From contig LNAC01000038.1 in assembly GCA_002007465.1 (NCBI GenBank), positions 6,764,421 to 6,828,420 of the forward strand: a stretch of 64,000 nucleotides of DNA, written 5' to 3'. Shown here one piece after another: positions 24,290 to 35,136 of the stretch. The stretch's first letter is position 1; each line of letters starts with the position of its first letter. The notes under the pieces are model-generated. The model ran no database searches, had not been told where the DNA came from, and worked only from the letters and a program-made list of their open reading frames with translations. The position numbers and the translations under genes were made by a program. The stretch is from Ailurus styani (Eukaryota > Chordata > Mammalia > Carnivora > Ailuridae).

Positions 24290-24655
24290 TGTGTTTCCCG
24301 GCTGTGTGTCTCCTTTATCTTTATACACTTCATTTCTGGTCACCAAATAGGTTGAGGTTTGTCCCCACACCAAACAATTCTCCATGATACAGCTGGGGGT
24401 CCTATAATTGAACTCAGTTCTGACACTATTTACTTGCAGATAGAGTCAGATCCTGCAGAATAAGGGCTCAGTCCCACAAGACTTCTCCCCACCACACTTC
24501 AGAGGCCAACTGCAAGTAGTGGGTCCCTAAGTTGCCCAAAACATCTGTTCAGTTTAGGTTTAAATTGGTAATTCCCACCAGACTTTCTTCAAATTCTATT
24601 AATTTGCTAAAGCAGCTCACACAACTAAGGGAAACATTTGTTTACATTTACCAGT
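24290..24655 (-). mobile_element. ERV LTR fragment, family C (antisense)
   Basis: Its reverse complement matches the 3' half of the plus-strand LTR at 42568-43335. Both have 'GAGCTGCTTTA..AGCAAATTAAT', a 'GTCTTG..GG..TGA.CC.TTA' block, 'AGTGTCAGAA.TGAGTT' and 'GAATTGTTTG.TGGTGTG'. I assign it to the same ERV LTR family but cannot name it safely. The 5' half is absent. Confidence 0.68.
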
Positions 24656-24658
24656 TTT

Positions 24659-24666
24659 TTGGGTTT

Positions 24667-24698
<32 letters not shown>
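24659..24698 (+). repeat. T-rich (TTTTG)n microsatellite
   Basis: Tandem TTTTG units adjoin the antisense LTR fragment. Read from the other strand this is a CAAAA tail-like repeat. Confidence 0.85.
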
Positions 24699-24822
24699 AC
24701 TTTTTACAATTTTTTCATTTTATTTTATACTTATAAGTGACAGTGACACTTTTTAATATTTTGACAGACTTTTAAAGGTCACAAAACAATCATTTTCCCA
24801 TGGATTATTAAATACTCTTTCT

Positions 24823-25164
24823 CTTTTTTTTTTTTAAGTAGGCTCCATACCCAGAAAGGAGCCCAATGGAGTACTTGAACTCAGAACCCTGAGACCAAGA
24901 CCTGAGCTGAGATCAAGAGTCAGACACTTGGGGCACCTGGCTGGCTCAGTCACTTAGGTGTCTGCCCTCAGCTCAGGTCATGATCTCAGGGTCCTGGTAT
25001 CAAACCCTATGTCAGGCTCTCTGCTTAGTGGGGAATCAGCTTCTCCCTCCGCCCCTCCCCTTTCCCCTCACCCCTGCTCACTCCCTCTCTCTCAAATAAA
25101 TAAATAAAATCTTAAAAACAAAAACGAGTCAGACACTTAACTCACAGAGCCACGTGGGCACCCC
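24823..25164 (-). mobile_element. Old CAN SINE (minus), split by another SINE
   Basis: The left part (24823-24929) holds tail and body: 'TAAGTAGGCTCCATACCC' and 'CCCTGAGACCAAGACCTGAG'. The right part (25126-25164) holds the head 'CTCACAGAGCCACGTGGGCA'. Both parts rejoin exactly at the 13-bp GAGTCAGACACTT duplication made by the inner SINE. Divergence is high, so it is older than its insert. Confidence 0.9.
24930..25125 (+). mobile_element. CAN SINE inserted in an older SINE
   Basis: The head GGGCACCTGGCTGGCTCAG starts about 24931, followed by 'GCTCAGGTCATGATCTCAGG', a CCCCTCCCC-rich body and an AAATAAATAAATAAAATCTT tail. It is flanked by GAGTCAGACACTT at 24917-24929 and 25126-25138 (perfect). 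Its orientation is opposite to the host SINE. Confidence 0.94.
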
Positions 25165-25699
25165 TCGCCACCAATTATTAAGATTGCTTTGAATGACCGT
25201 TTTTATGATCCGACACTGCTGTGCAAGGCAAGGACTGCCGATAGCTGGGGACAGTGCCTACTACAGGGAAGATTAATTTTTATAAAACTAGGGGTTGAGT
25301 GTTAAACTATTTTAGAAATAATAATCTACATGTCTAAGTGCTAAAATATTTCTTCTCCCTAGTTACCCTCAAAAAAAAAACTTTAAGATTGTAAACATTT
25401 CATTGTTTAGAACATACATTCTTGGTGAAAATTTGTTCTTGATGGCAAAAATCTTATTATTTTTATGTATGAAGCATGGGTATACATAAACAATATATAA
25501 ACAGGGATGCATTGTATTTGTGGTATTCAAGTTTTACAGGTTGTTGATTAGGATTAAAAGGGCTAAAAAAGGCTTTAAGAGAGTAATAATGAAGAAAAAT
25601 GGTAGAGAAACACTGGTTGAAACAGCAACATTTTGCTGTTTATTTAAAAGATATGATAAAGGATGCAATAAACAACCAGATGAAGAGATACTAGGGCAA
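25165..25699. other. Unassigned AT-rich DNA
   Basis: No feature supported. The 97-codon frame starting at 25520 runs into the next block and is unsupported. Confidence 0.4.
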
Positions 25700-25943
25700 G
25701 GTCAGGGAGGGTCTGAAACACAGGAGCTTCTGCCCCTTGGAGATGGGGCACATCCGCCTCCTGGTATGGGTATGTTTCCCCACCTGGAAATTCTCCAAAC
25801 CCCTTACTTTTAGAATTTTATGAAGACTTCATCTTGTGGGGACGATGGATCACTAACTCCATTTTCAGCCCTTCTTTCTTCCCAAGAGAATGAAAGGCAG
25901 GGCTGAAAATTTTAACCTTCTAATTATGACTTTTCTGGTGACC
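25700..25943. mobile_element. Possible old LTR remnant
   Basis: Phrases such as 'ATGAAGACTTCATC', 'ACTAACTCCATTTTCAGCC', 'GGCAGGGCTGAAAATTTTAA' and 'CTGGTGACCAG' recur in mammalian ERV-type LTRs as I remember them, but I cannot fix the family or the limits. Confidence 0.35.
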
Positions 25944-26045
25944 AGCTGAGCAGGGAGCCTGCCTCCTCCTCTCTGCCTGCCTCTCTGCCTACTTGTAATC
26001 TCTCTCTCTCTGTCAAATAAATAAATAAAATCTTAAAAAAGAAAT
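25944..26045 (+). mobile_element. 5'-truncated CAN SINE, mustelid-type
   Basis: It begins within the body (GCTGAGCAGGGAGCCTGCC), then 'CTCTGCCTGCCTCTCTGCC', then the AAATAAATAAATAAAATCTT tail. The tRNA head with the pol III boxes is missing. No clear target duplication could be found. Confidence 0.9.
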
Positions 26046-26057
26046 TAAAAAAAAGAA

Positions 26058-26640
26058 TTACCCTATGTCATAGCAATTTCCCTGAATGTATATATCCAAA
26101 ACAACTGAAATCATTTAGTCAAACACAAACGTGTACATGAAAATTTATAGAAGCACTATTCACAAGAGGTAAAGGCAGGAGCAAATCAGATATTCATCAG
26201 TTGTTGAATAGATAAACCAAGTGCCTCTTAGCTATAAAATCCAATAGCATTCAGCCCTGAAAGAGAAATTAAGTATTTATACATGCTACAACACAGATGA
26301 TCTTTAAAAACATGTCAAGTGATATATGCCAGTCACAAAAGGTGACATGTTGTAGACTGGACCCATTTATATTCAAAATAAGCAAATCCATAGAGCGAAA
26401 GCATATTATTGGCTGACAGAGGCTAGGGAGGAATTGAATGGAGAGGGACTCCTTAATGGATTACAGGGTTTCCTTTTGGGGTTATTAAATGAAATAGATA
26501 GTCGAGATGGTTATAAAACGTTGAAAATATACTTACTGCCACTGAATTTACATTTTAAAGTGGTTAAAATGGCAAGCTTTCCATTACAGTATTACACTAC
26601 AAAAAACAAAACAAAAACAAAAAAACCCGAATCTTCATAC
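26058..26640 (+). mobile_element. LINE-1 (L1M-type) ORF2 end and 3' UTR
   Basis: Landmarks in L1 order are 'TAGCAATTTCCCTGAATG', 'CATGAAAATTTATAGAAGC', 'CTATTCACAAGAGG', 'AATAGATAAACCAAGTG', 'GGCTGACAGAGGCTAGGGAG' and 'CCACTGAATTTACATTTTAA' near the 3' end. Frames are destroyed. Confidence 0.8.
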
Positions 26641-26654
26641 TCCTGTATTTAGAC

Positions 26655-27179
26655 TGAAAATTTTCCCTCAAAGAAAATCCAGCTACCATTAAATTTTTCT
26701 AAATATTTAAAGAATACATCATACTGATTTAACACAATTGAGCAGAAAAATAAGGTATTCTTCCCAACTTATACGTGAAACCAACATAACTTTGATATCA
26801 AAAACTGACAGGCTATTCCAAGAAATAAAATTTGAAACAAAGTACTCAAATAAAAAATATCAGCAACCCAAATATAGTAATATATAAAAATCATACTACA
26901 AAAAGAGCAACTTATATTTATTGAGGAAATCATGGTATATTTCCAGTTTTAAAATCACCACATTAACAACAACAAGGTAGGGGGTGAAGGTGTACAGTCT
27001 AATATCAACAGGTGAAGACAAATCATTCAATAAAGTTTAACAGGCATTCATGCTTTAAAGAAAACCTTTAGGTAAAGAAGGAATCGAGGAGTAGTGTCCT
27101 AATAAGATAAAAGGGTCCTCTATCAACTAGCCTATAGCAACATCACAATTAATAATAAAATATTGAAGCCTCTCTCCCA
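26655..27179 (+). mobile_element. LINE-1 ORF2 remnant
   Basis: Decayed ORF2 middle region: 'TCATACTACAAAAAGAGCAA', 'TCACCACATTAACAACAACA' and 'CTAGCCTATAGCAACATCAC', the last resembling 'aagcctacagctaacatcat'. It appears to be the upstream part of the L1 that resumes at 28340, interrupted by about 1.15 kb of other DNA. Confidence 0.65.
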
Positions 27180-27530
27180 AGTGGTCCTGATGCAGGGGCA
27201 ATGAGAGAGTGAGCTGGGATGAGCTGAGTATCAGGGACCAGGGGCAGCTCGGAGAACTGCAGAATCAGGCCAAGATGCTGCAGTCGCTCTTCCCAGATGG
27301 AGCCCATCTCCCAGAATCTTGTGAATTCTACAGGATTCAGGGAAGGCAAGAGAGTCCTGGGATAAGAAACGTCTGAGTGCCCCAGACGCCGAGGCCCTTC
27401 CTTTCCCCAGACGCCTCTGTAAGGAATCTGGGTCACACCACCCATGAAGCAAACCCCAATGTTCACGGATGCCTCGCTCCCCACCCATCACCTGAAAGCC
27501 CAATTTACATTTATCCTAAGACATCCAGGT
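27180..27530. other. GC-richer gene-like segment inside broken L1
   Basis: This 350-bp block is clearly GC-richer than its surroundings. A plus-strand open stretch (about 27227-27394) reads SIRDQGQLGELQNQAKMLQS..., with coiled-coil-like spacing, followed by LFPDGAHLPES. The minus strand also stays open (27149-27484, 111 codons). I do not recognise the protein. It may be a retrocopy of a transcript, an old exon or an LTR. The flanks at 26945 and 27538 share 'TTTTAAAAT..' plus 'ACATTAACAACAA', hinting at a local duplication. Confidence 0.35.
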
Positions 27531-28339
27531 GGGTTTACAATTTTAAAATGAACACATTAACAACAATAACAACAACGAGCACTGAGAAGACTGTAGAACT
27601 TGACTCTTAGGAGGAAGGAAAGGTGTGTATGTGATATTTTTATTTAATCATGGAAAATTCACTTGTATAAAAATGTTTCCACTTTGGGGAAATGAATATT
27701 AAACAGCTGGGCAACAAAACGGTTAAAACATACATTTTTCTTTAAGCAGAGACCATTTTTAAGTTGTTACATTTATTTATTTACTTATTTTTCTAAAGTT
27801 GAAATAATCAGTAACAGATTGTTAGCTTTTTTCAACTTTCCACCAGAGGAATAAAATCTCTTATAATCCCTAGTTCTCTTTAAGGATATTTTTCATTACT
27901 TAAATCAACCATAAGTTTGAAAGATGGCTAACTTGAAGTCTTCATACAAAATCAATTTCTTTGTCCCTACCACAGGCTTTTAGGGTACTATAAATCTCGA
28001 ATTTCAGGAGATGAGCTCCATTCACAGGATTGATTAAGCTATTTTTCCACATCAGCATACAGGTATAATGGTGTGGAATATTTTTTTTCAGAATAAGTTA
28101 TATAGTAAGACATTACAGTATGGCAATAATTCCCTACCTTTCTTTCTGCCATGTAAATTCTAAAGCTCCTCCTAATCTTATACATTTTAAAAGTGTGGAA
28201 AAAGAGCGAAAGGCTGAAGTATCCAGTGATATTGAAAATGCACAGCTAAAGTCAGAACCATATTCTCATTCCAGAATGAAACTGGCATACTCTCTATTAC
28301 CACATAGCTATGTCTCTTGCCAATTGTACTGAAGAACTT
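27531..28339. other. Unassigned, with a short L1-like piece at its start
   Basis: The first 50 bp repeat the 'TTTTAAAATGAACACATT' and 'AACAACAATAACAACAAC' motif of the L1 part at 26945. The rest to 28339 is AT-rich without a call. Confidence 0.4.
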
Positions 28340-30446
28340 AGCCAATGGAATAAAGAAATAATAAGAAATCTAAATTATTGGAAATGAAAAAAGAAATAAA
28401 ATCATCATTATTTGCAGGGAAGATAACTGTGTATTTAGAAGACCCAAGGGATACCTGGGTGGCTCAGTCTGTTAAGTGTCTGCCTTCGGCTCTGGCCATG
28501 ATGCCAGGGTCCTGGGACCGAGTCCCCCATTGGGTTCCTTGCTCAGTGCAGAGCCTTCTTCTCCCTCTGCCTGCTGCTCCCCCAGCTTGTGCTCTTTCTA
28601 ACAAATAAATAAATAATATCTTTAAAAAAAAAAAGAAAAGAAAACCCAAAAATCTTCGGAAGAACTCTTACAATTGATGACAGAATTCAGCATGCTGCAA
28701 AACTGATATGCAAACACCAATTGTTTGTCCACATGAAAGCAGTAAACAGAAAATAAAAATTCTATAAATAATAACATTCACAATGTTATACCCCAAAGTA
28801 AATAAATGTAGCACTGTAAGACCTCTACATACATACACACGCACACACAAAATTGTTGAGAGAAATATAAGAACTGTATAAATACAGGAATATATTGTGC
28901 TTATGTATTGGAAGACTCAATAATCTGAGTATGTTAATTATTGCTCTATTTATACTAGATAGAGAGTAAATGCTATCACCATCCGGCAGATATGTGTGGA
29001 TGTGTGGGTGTGGATGTGTGTTAATTGGTGACCTTATTTTAAAATACTGTATGTAAAAACCTGAAAATAGGAAAACCACTTAAGGAAGAACAAATCTGGG
29101 AGAATAACATGATCAGCCATAAAAATCATTATGAGGCCAATATAAATTTGACAACACCATGTAGGCACAAGGATAAAAACAGTGAAAGAGCAGACAGTTT
29201 AGATCTCCTTCACGCATGTTCACTGAATTTGTGACAGGTAACATTAAAACTTTTAGGGGAGGGTAGATTTTTCAATAAATGATATGAGATCTACTGGATA
29301 CATAAATGAAGAAAAAAGTTAAACTTGACTTCTATCTCAAACCATATATAAAAATGAATTCAACATACACTGTATCTATAAATGTGGAAAATGAAACTAG
29401 AAAGGTTAAGATAGAAAAATACTGTTTTGACATGGTGTAAGTCAAAATTTTGTAAAACAGGGCCCAAAATGCCTTGACTCATAATATAAAAGATTGACAG
29501 ATTGGATTACATTAAATTAAGAATATTTATTAATCTAAAGGAATCAAGAGAGTGAAAAATATATGTATTGCTGTTAGAGATAATATTCAATGTGCGTGTA
29601 ACCAACAAGGTTCTAGTATTTTAAGTAGATAAAATAGGACTTCTTCAAATCACAATAAAAAGACCAGCCAATAGGAAGATGGGAGAAAAAAAGAAAAGAT
29701 GTGAATGAGCATTTCACAGTAGTATTCAAGTAACCAATAAAGAAATAACAAGTTGCACATCTTTATTTGTATACAGGTAAAGCAAATTAAAGCCAAAGAG
29801 AAATGCTCCTACCAAAATGGTTACTATTTCCAAAGATGGAAACTCACAGGTGCCGTTGAAGAAGTAGAATAACAGGAAATATTATACACAGGAGGTGAGA
29901 GCCTATATTGGTAGAAACACATGAGAAAACTCTTCAGCAACATATACTAAATTTGAGTATGTGCATACTCTAAGTTCTAGTGGTTTTACTTTTAGAAATA
30001 TATTCAACAAAAATGTGTATATATATATATATGCACTTAAAGACAAAAGGATTAAAGACCATGGGATCATTATTCTTAATAAATAAAACCTAGAAGAAAC
30101 TAAATGCTTATCATTAGGTTTATAGAAAAATTATTTGGTGGCCAAACAATTGATATTCAACAATCAAAAATTAGCTAATGAAAAAGAATTTCACGTCATA
30201 AAGTTGTACAAAAACTGCTAGATACATAAAAGTATACACTGTGTGACTCCATTTATATGAAGCGAAAAGGGCAAAAGTAATCTGTGGTGATAGAAATTAG
30301 AAGAATGCTTGTTACCCAGAGTTACGGTGGTGTTTAGAAAACTCTTCCAAAGTGTTTTTGTGGTTCTGTGCATATTCTATTTTTTAAATCTAGATAATAG
30401 TAACATTATGTGTGTTTACTTCATGACAGTTCATCAGTCTTTACAC
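28340..30446 (+). mobile_element. LINE-1 ORF2 3' half and 3' UTR (L1M-type), SINE-interrupted
   Basis: It opens with an 'AAAAAAGAAATAAAATCATC' and 'ATTATTTGCAGGGAAG' block (ORF2 'actatttgcagatgaca'). It continues with 'AGAATTCAGCATGCTGCAA', 'AATGAATTCAACATACACTG', 'AAAAGATTGACAGATTGGAT', 'AACCAATAAAGAAATAACAA', 'GAAACTCACAGGTGCCG', 'GAACTAAATGC'-like spacing and 'GTGACTCCATTTATATGAAG'. Frames are broken throughout. A SINE sits at 28448-28638. Part of a longer decayed L1 that includes 26655-27179. Confidence 0.78.
28448..28638 (+). mobile_element. CAN SINE, caniform type, inside L1
   Basis: The head reads GGGATACCTGGGTGGCTCAG. The body has 'TCTGCCTTCGGCTCTGGCCA' and a CCTGCTGCTCCCCCAGC block, and the tail is A-rich. 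The flanking duplication is AGAAGACCCAAG (28437-28448) against AGAAAACCCAAA (28639-28650). Confidence 0.93.
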
Positions 30447-30464
30447 AAGATTTATGTACTTTTT

Positions 30465-30675
30465 AAAAGATTTATTTATTAATTTGAGAGAGAGACAGAG
30501 AGCATGGCACACACTCTCGTGTAAGGCGGGGAAGGGCAGAGGGAAAGAATCTCAAGCAGACTTCCCCCTGAGTGTGGCACCAGATTCGGGGCTCCATTTC
30601 ATGACCCCGAGAGATCATGACCTGAGCTGAAATCAAGAGCCAGACACTTAAGTGACTGAGCCACCCAGGCAGCCC
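30465..30675 (-). mobile_element. Old CAN SINE with an 18-bp target duplication
   Basis: Antisense SINE with tail side 'AAAAGATTTATTTATTAATT', body 'CCCGAGAGATCATGACCTGA' and head 'CTGAGCCACCCAGGCAGCC'. It is flanked by AAGATTTATGTACTTTTT (30447-30464) and AAGATTTATGTACTTCTT (30676-30693). It inserted at the end of the L1. Confidence 0.94.
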
Positions 30676-30693
30676 AAGATTTATGTACTTCTT

Positions 30694-31661
30694 AATGCAT
30701 ATTTTAGTTCAACTAAAAATTTACCTAAAACAAGCAAATGAAGAGACACATAACTGAATACAACACACTTCCTGCAAGTCAGATTCTTCTATATATCCCT
30801 GAAGGACTATATGTGCTTCCTGTCTAGTGCCTAAAATAGTGGGAAAGTACAACAAAGCCATAACTCTATTATACAATACTAACAATTCTAATCATTCCTA
30901 TCTATGATGTGATCATTACATGATAAACATAAAGTACTGGAATAAAAGTTCACTAAAATTAGGTAATATTTTTAGAGTATGGTTAATCACATTATATGTG
31001 TATATATAACAAAAAGTATTATGAATTCTTTTATTCAATTTCAGTTCTAAGTAAAAATGCTAATGTTAATGAAGTGAAACAAATCTCATTAAAATGCCCT
31101 TAGAATTGTCAGAAATACATATTGCTTTGTTCTCAATTGCAGGTGTGCTCAGATTCTCATAAATGGAATCATCCATCTTTAAGCAAACTAAAATTACCTT
31201 TGTTTTAATAATTATATATGTAACCAAACTTTATGGATCTCTATTTGTTCATGTTAACACTACTGGACATTTTATAGACAAGTACATTTCTTGGAGAATT
31301 GAATGTATTTTGAAATGAAAAATTTCAGTCATCCATGAAATTAAACAATGCTTTGGAAGAACAAAATTTTTCAATTATGAATTCTGCCCTCCCATCTTAG
31401 ATTCTCTGCTTAAATTTCCATGTCAAAGTAAATAGTGTCTTATTCCAAAACAAGCTCCTAGGAAGTTTTGTCTCATGCAGATTCCTGTGTTACTATAGCA
31501 GTCTTTACATGTGGTACCTGTTCCTGTGGTTTGACTCTTCTGATGGGACTTCCTTATTGCATCATTCTGCTTGCTTACTTGATCCTGTTGGCTTCCTAAC
31601 GCTCTGCTTCACTGTATATTTCAAAATATTTTTCTAATTCAACAGGTGTTTAACTGTTTGT
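30694..31661. other. Unassigned AT-rich DNA
   Basis: No gene or repeat recognised. No frame of note. Confidence 0.45.
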
Positions 31662-31789
31662 AGAAGGGAGAAAGAAAAGAAGGGAGGAAGGGAGAAAGGG
31701 AGCGAGGGAGGGTAGAAGGAAGGGAAGAAGGGAGGAAGGAAGGAAGGTTGGGAGGGAGGGAGGAAGGGAGGAAGAGAAGAAGAAAGGGA
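31662..31789 (+). repeat. 128-bp near-pure purine tract, (GGAA)n/(GGGA)n
   Basis: Tandem AAGG/AGGG units with few pyrimidine interruptions (31703, 31713, 31748-31749). Minus-strand frames here translate to Leu/Pro/Ser repeats and are artefacts. Confidence 0.93.
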
Positions 31790-34167
31790 TTAGGAGAATC
31801 ACTTTCCATCCTCGACAAGAGTGGTGTAAAATGATAGTCACCTAGCTTCTTGTCATCTCTCTTGCCCCTGAGATAAAATACCATTCATTTGGCATTTTCT
31901 GATGGATAGATTTTATTGCTGCCATTATTCTTTGTTTATTATTTTGTTTTATTTAAGCATTTTCTTAACATTAATTATGAAGAAATCATGGAGGCTAAAA
32001 TAACATAAGGTAGGAAATCTAGATAGAAATAGCCTGGAAGTTTTAATACAAAAAGTTTCTGGTATCTGAGAATAAAAATGGAACTCGGTCTGATCCTCCC
32101 TAGCTACTCATTAAATTTCCCTCAATCTTGTCTAGTAAGGATAAATTCACCCAATTCTTTTATACACCTTTTAAGCATGTGTCCTGTGCTTCTAGATCCC
32201 ACAAGAATTTGCTTGTACTGTAGAACATACTGGGAAAGTTGTAAGTACAGATAATATTGCTTTAGTTAAAGTAGTAAGATAAAATATGTATCTTAGAAAA
32301 TTGTACATGGTCTTGTCTCAGTCCTAATATATCTTTCTTTGGATGAGAAAACTTGTATGATTAAGGCCAGATTAAGGCAGACATTTCTGAAAATTTCTTT
32401 GGGGTAGAATTTTAAATATTCAAAGTATTGATGGCATATCTGCAAACACTCTTTCATAATTCCTTGTGAAAATAAATTTTACTAAGAATATCAAATAAAT
32501 AAAATGTATATGCTCTTTTTGATTCAAAATATTCAGTCATAAATTAAAGTAATGCCAATATTTTGGTTCAATTTTAGGGAAGACTGCATTGAAATTAGGG
32601 ATTGCATCCCTAGGATCAAGGTAGGATTTCCTACTAGATTTAAGACAGAATTAGAATTAGTAGTTTTTGTTGTGACTAAACATAAAGACAAAAAAAATAG
32701 AATCATGAATACAGTGCCAGGAAGAAATTTGATCTGAGCAGATTCAGATTAAGAATGCATGCAAGTGATGTTCAGTCATTTAATAGGGAAAGGGACTGAC
32801 ATGTACATAAAGTAAGAGGTAAAAAAAAAAAAGGACATACATTGGGGTTCCCATAACTTATTGAAGTGCAGAGTTTGAGATGGGAGACTGGTGAGAGCTT
32901 AGATAAAGAGGTAAATGGGGCTTATTAAAGAGTTTGCATTTTGTTCACATTAGTTTCAGGAGTACTAAATGCAATGTTTTCATGAAATTGCTCGCCTAAG
33001 AAATTCATGAGAGGACAAAAATCCAACCTAAGAAAGATATGTTTTGAGATATCATTTAACTAGGAAATGTATTGTGTTAGAACTCTGAGGCTATGTCCCA
33101 ATGAATTTTGTGTGGTATGCTTTACAAAATCACATATTGCAAAGAAGCTGTATTTTAATTGATATTATTTAATAACAATAAGATAGAAGAGTTACAATAA
33201 TAATAATAAATTTGGTATTTTGAAGGTTAATATAGAGACTAGATTTTTTTCTTTCTGTAAATTCATGGATACATTTCTTTAAAGCCCCTGTAAATTGGTT
33301 AAATTGGAAATTTATGAGATAAAATTTGTGGAGACTTTTTAAGTTATATAACAGCCCTATTTCCATTTGGCTCTCTATTTTTATTTTTATCATTATTGGC
33401 ATGGTCTAATGAATTGTATATGCATCTAATGTATTAGATGTACTGTACTTATACTGCTATAATGAAATAACCTGAGCAGAGAAAAAAAATCGCCATCATA
33501 ATGCAAATATATGGTATTGCTTTCCACCACTTTGTGTTTCCAGGCTGAATGCACCAATAATCATATACTATTTCTTTCACTCATTTACTTTTTTCTATAA
33601 TTACAAATTTGATTGTGTAACCAAATGTTTGGAAATGGACATAAATTAGTTTCTACGATTATGTCTCTATTTGGTTAAACACACATAGTACATGATGACC
33701 CTGGAAATTTAATGATAGTATCTCCATAATTTAGTGAAATACATATCAACTTTAGTAATAAGATGTGTTAATTTGGGGCACATAATAAAAAAAAGAGATT
33801 AATCCATTTAAAATAACTGTTTTTACTTAGTTTTTTAAAAGATATGTGACTTTTAAAGAAGTGAGTGCTAATTTATTTTTATGGCAGTACACTAAAATAG
33901 AAGTATACAATTTTAAAATCAAATGTCTTTTCCACCCATACTAAACCCAATTTCATCTTGCAATATTAGCCAGTTATATATTATTTTAACAATCTATGCA
34001 CATTAGGAAAAATGTTCAATGTAAAGGGCCTCATATTAGACTTTATTATGCTTTTCATTGACCAGTATCTTATGTATCCTGAATACTTAGTGATGTTAAA
34101 AAGCACTTCAATGTTATTGGTGGCACCTGTATATGATTTTATGCACTCTGAATAAATCCCATTTTAT
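31790..34167. other. Unassigned AT-rich DNA (possible L2 at 32870-33090)
   Basis: No gene. The stretch 32870-33090 contains 'GGGGCTTATTAAAGAGTTTG' followed by 'CATTTTGTTC', which resembles antisense L2 (aggccatgttaaggagtttggattttattc), but only weakly. The rest is uncalled. Confidence 0.4.
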
Positions 34168-34700
34168 TAGTTTCCTATTCCTGCTCTAACAAGTTACAAC
34201 AAACTTCATAGTCTAAAACAACACAAACTGATTACCTTCAAGTTCTGGAAGGCAAAAGTGTCAAAGAAGTCTCACTGGGTTAAATTCCATGTTTAGAGAG
34301 GTATGTATTCCCTCTGGATGCTCCTATGGAAAATCCCGTCTGCTTATTGTCCAGATTTTAGGAGCCAATGCAATTTGTGGTTTGTGGTTCCATTCTTCCA
34401 TATTCAAACCCAACAAAATCAGATCAACTCTTTCTCACGCTGCCACCTCTTTAACTCTCTCTCTCTCTCTCCTGTGTCTCTTGTGCATTTTTAAGGCTCT
34501 TTGTGCTTACATTGGGACCACTTCAATAATTCAGGGTAATTCCACCACCTCCAGATCAGCAGATTAACAACCATAATTCTATCTGCAATTTTAAATCTTT
34601 TTGTCATGTAACCTAATGTATTCACTGGTTCCAGAGATTAAAAACACACAAAAAAGATATGGACATCATTGTGGAGAGGTGGGGTCATTATTCTGCCCAT
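34168..34700 (-). mobile_element. MLT1-like MaLR LTR, diverged
   Basis: The antisense start 'TTAGTTTCCTATTCCTGCTC' followed by 'AACAAGTTACAACAAACTTC', 'AGTCTAAAACAACACAAACT' and 'AGTTCTGGAAGGC' fits the MLT1 3' end reversed. A CT run (34454-34473) precedes 'CACTTCAATAATTCAGGGTA'. The end near 'TGTGGAGAGGTGGGGTCATT' and 'ATTCTGCCCA' fits the other LTR end. The 92-codon frame is within it. Confidence 0.7.
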
Positions 34701-35071
34701 TATGCTTAGCTATATCTGAAGAAGAATTACTGGTAATAAAGTGTGAACGAGTAAGTGGCCAGCAAATAGTCACAGTGATAGTAATATTGAGGTGCTGCTC
34801 AAAATATAAAACTTCAGAAATTACCAAGCTAATATGTTAAATTTTATTATATCTTGCAATATACTACTTGCTAGAAGTTTATGCTTAATTGAAAAGTTGT
34901 ACAGTGTTATATTCATTATAAATTATGGAGTTACAATGTCTAAGTATAAAATGGAAATAAATATTAAATAATTATTAAGTTATGTGATTTTTATCAATTT
35001 TTCAATTTAGCTATGGACTAAAATAATTTAGTGTTTTTTGTGTCCAGTCAGGAAGTAAAATTTGAGATTAC
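34701..35071. other. Unassigned AT-rich DNA
   Basis: Nothing recognised between the LTR and the tetranucleotide repeat. Confidence 0.4.
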
Positions 35072-35136
35072 CTGTCTGTCCATCTATCAATCATCTATCT
35101 ATCATGTATCTATCTGTCATCTATCCATCTATCTAA
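35072..35136 (+). repeat. (TATC)n/(CTGT)n tetranucleotide microsatellite
   Basis: Imperfect ATCT units with CTGT interruptions over about 65 bp. This is a classic polymorphic tetranucleotide type. Confidence 0.88.

Noticed and set aside
35072..35136. Possible CRISPR-like or direct-repeat array
   Set aside because: It is an imperfect tetranucleotide microsatellite without spacers, in a mammalian genome.
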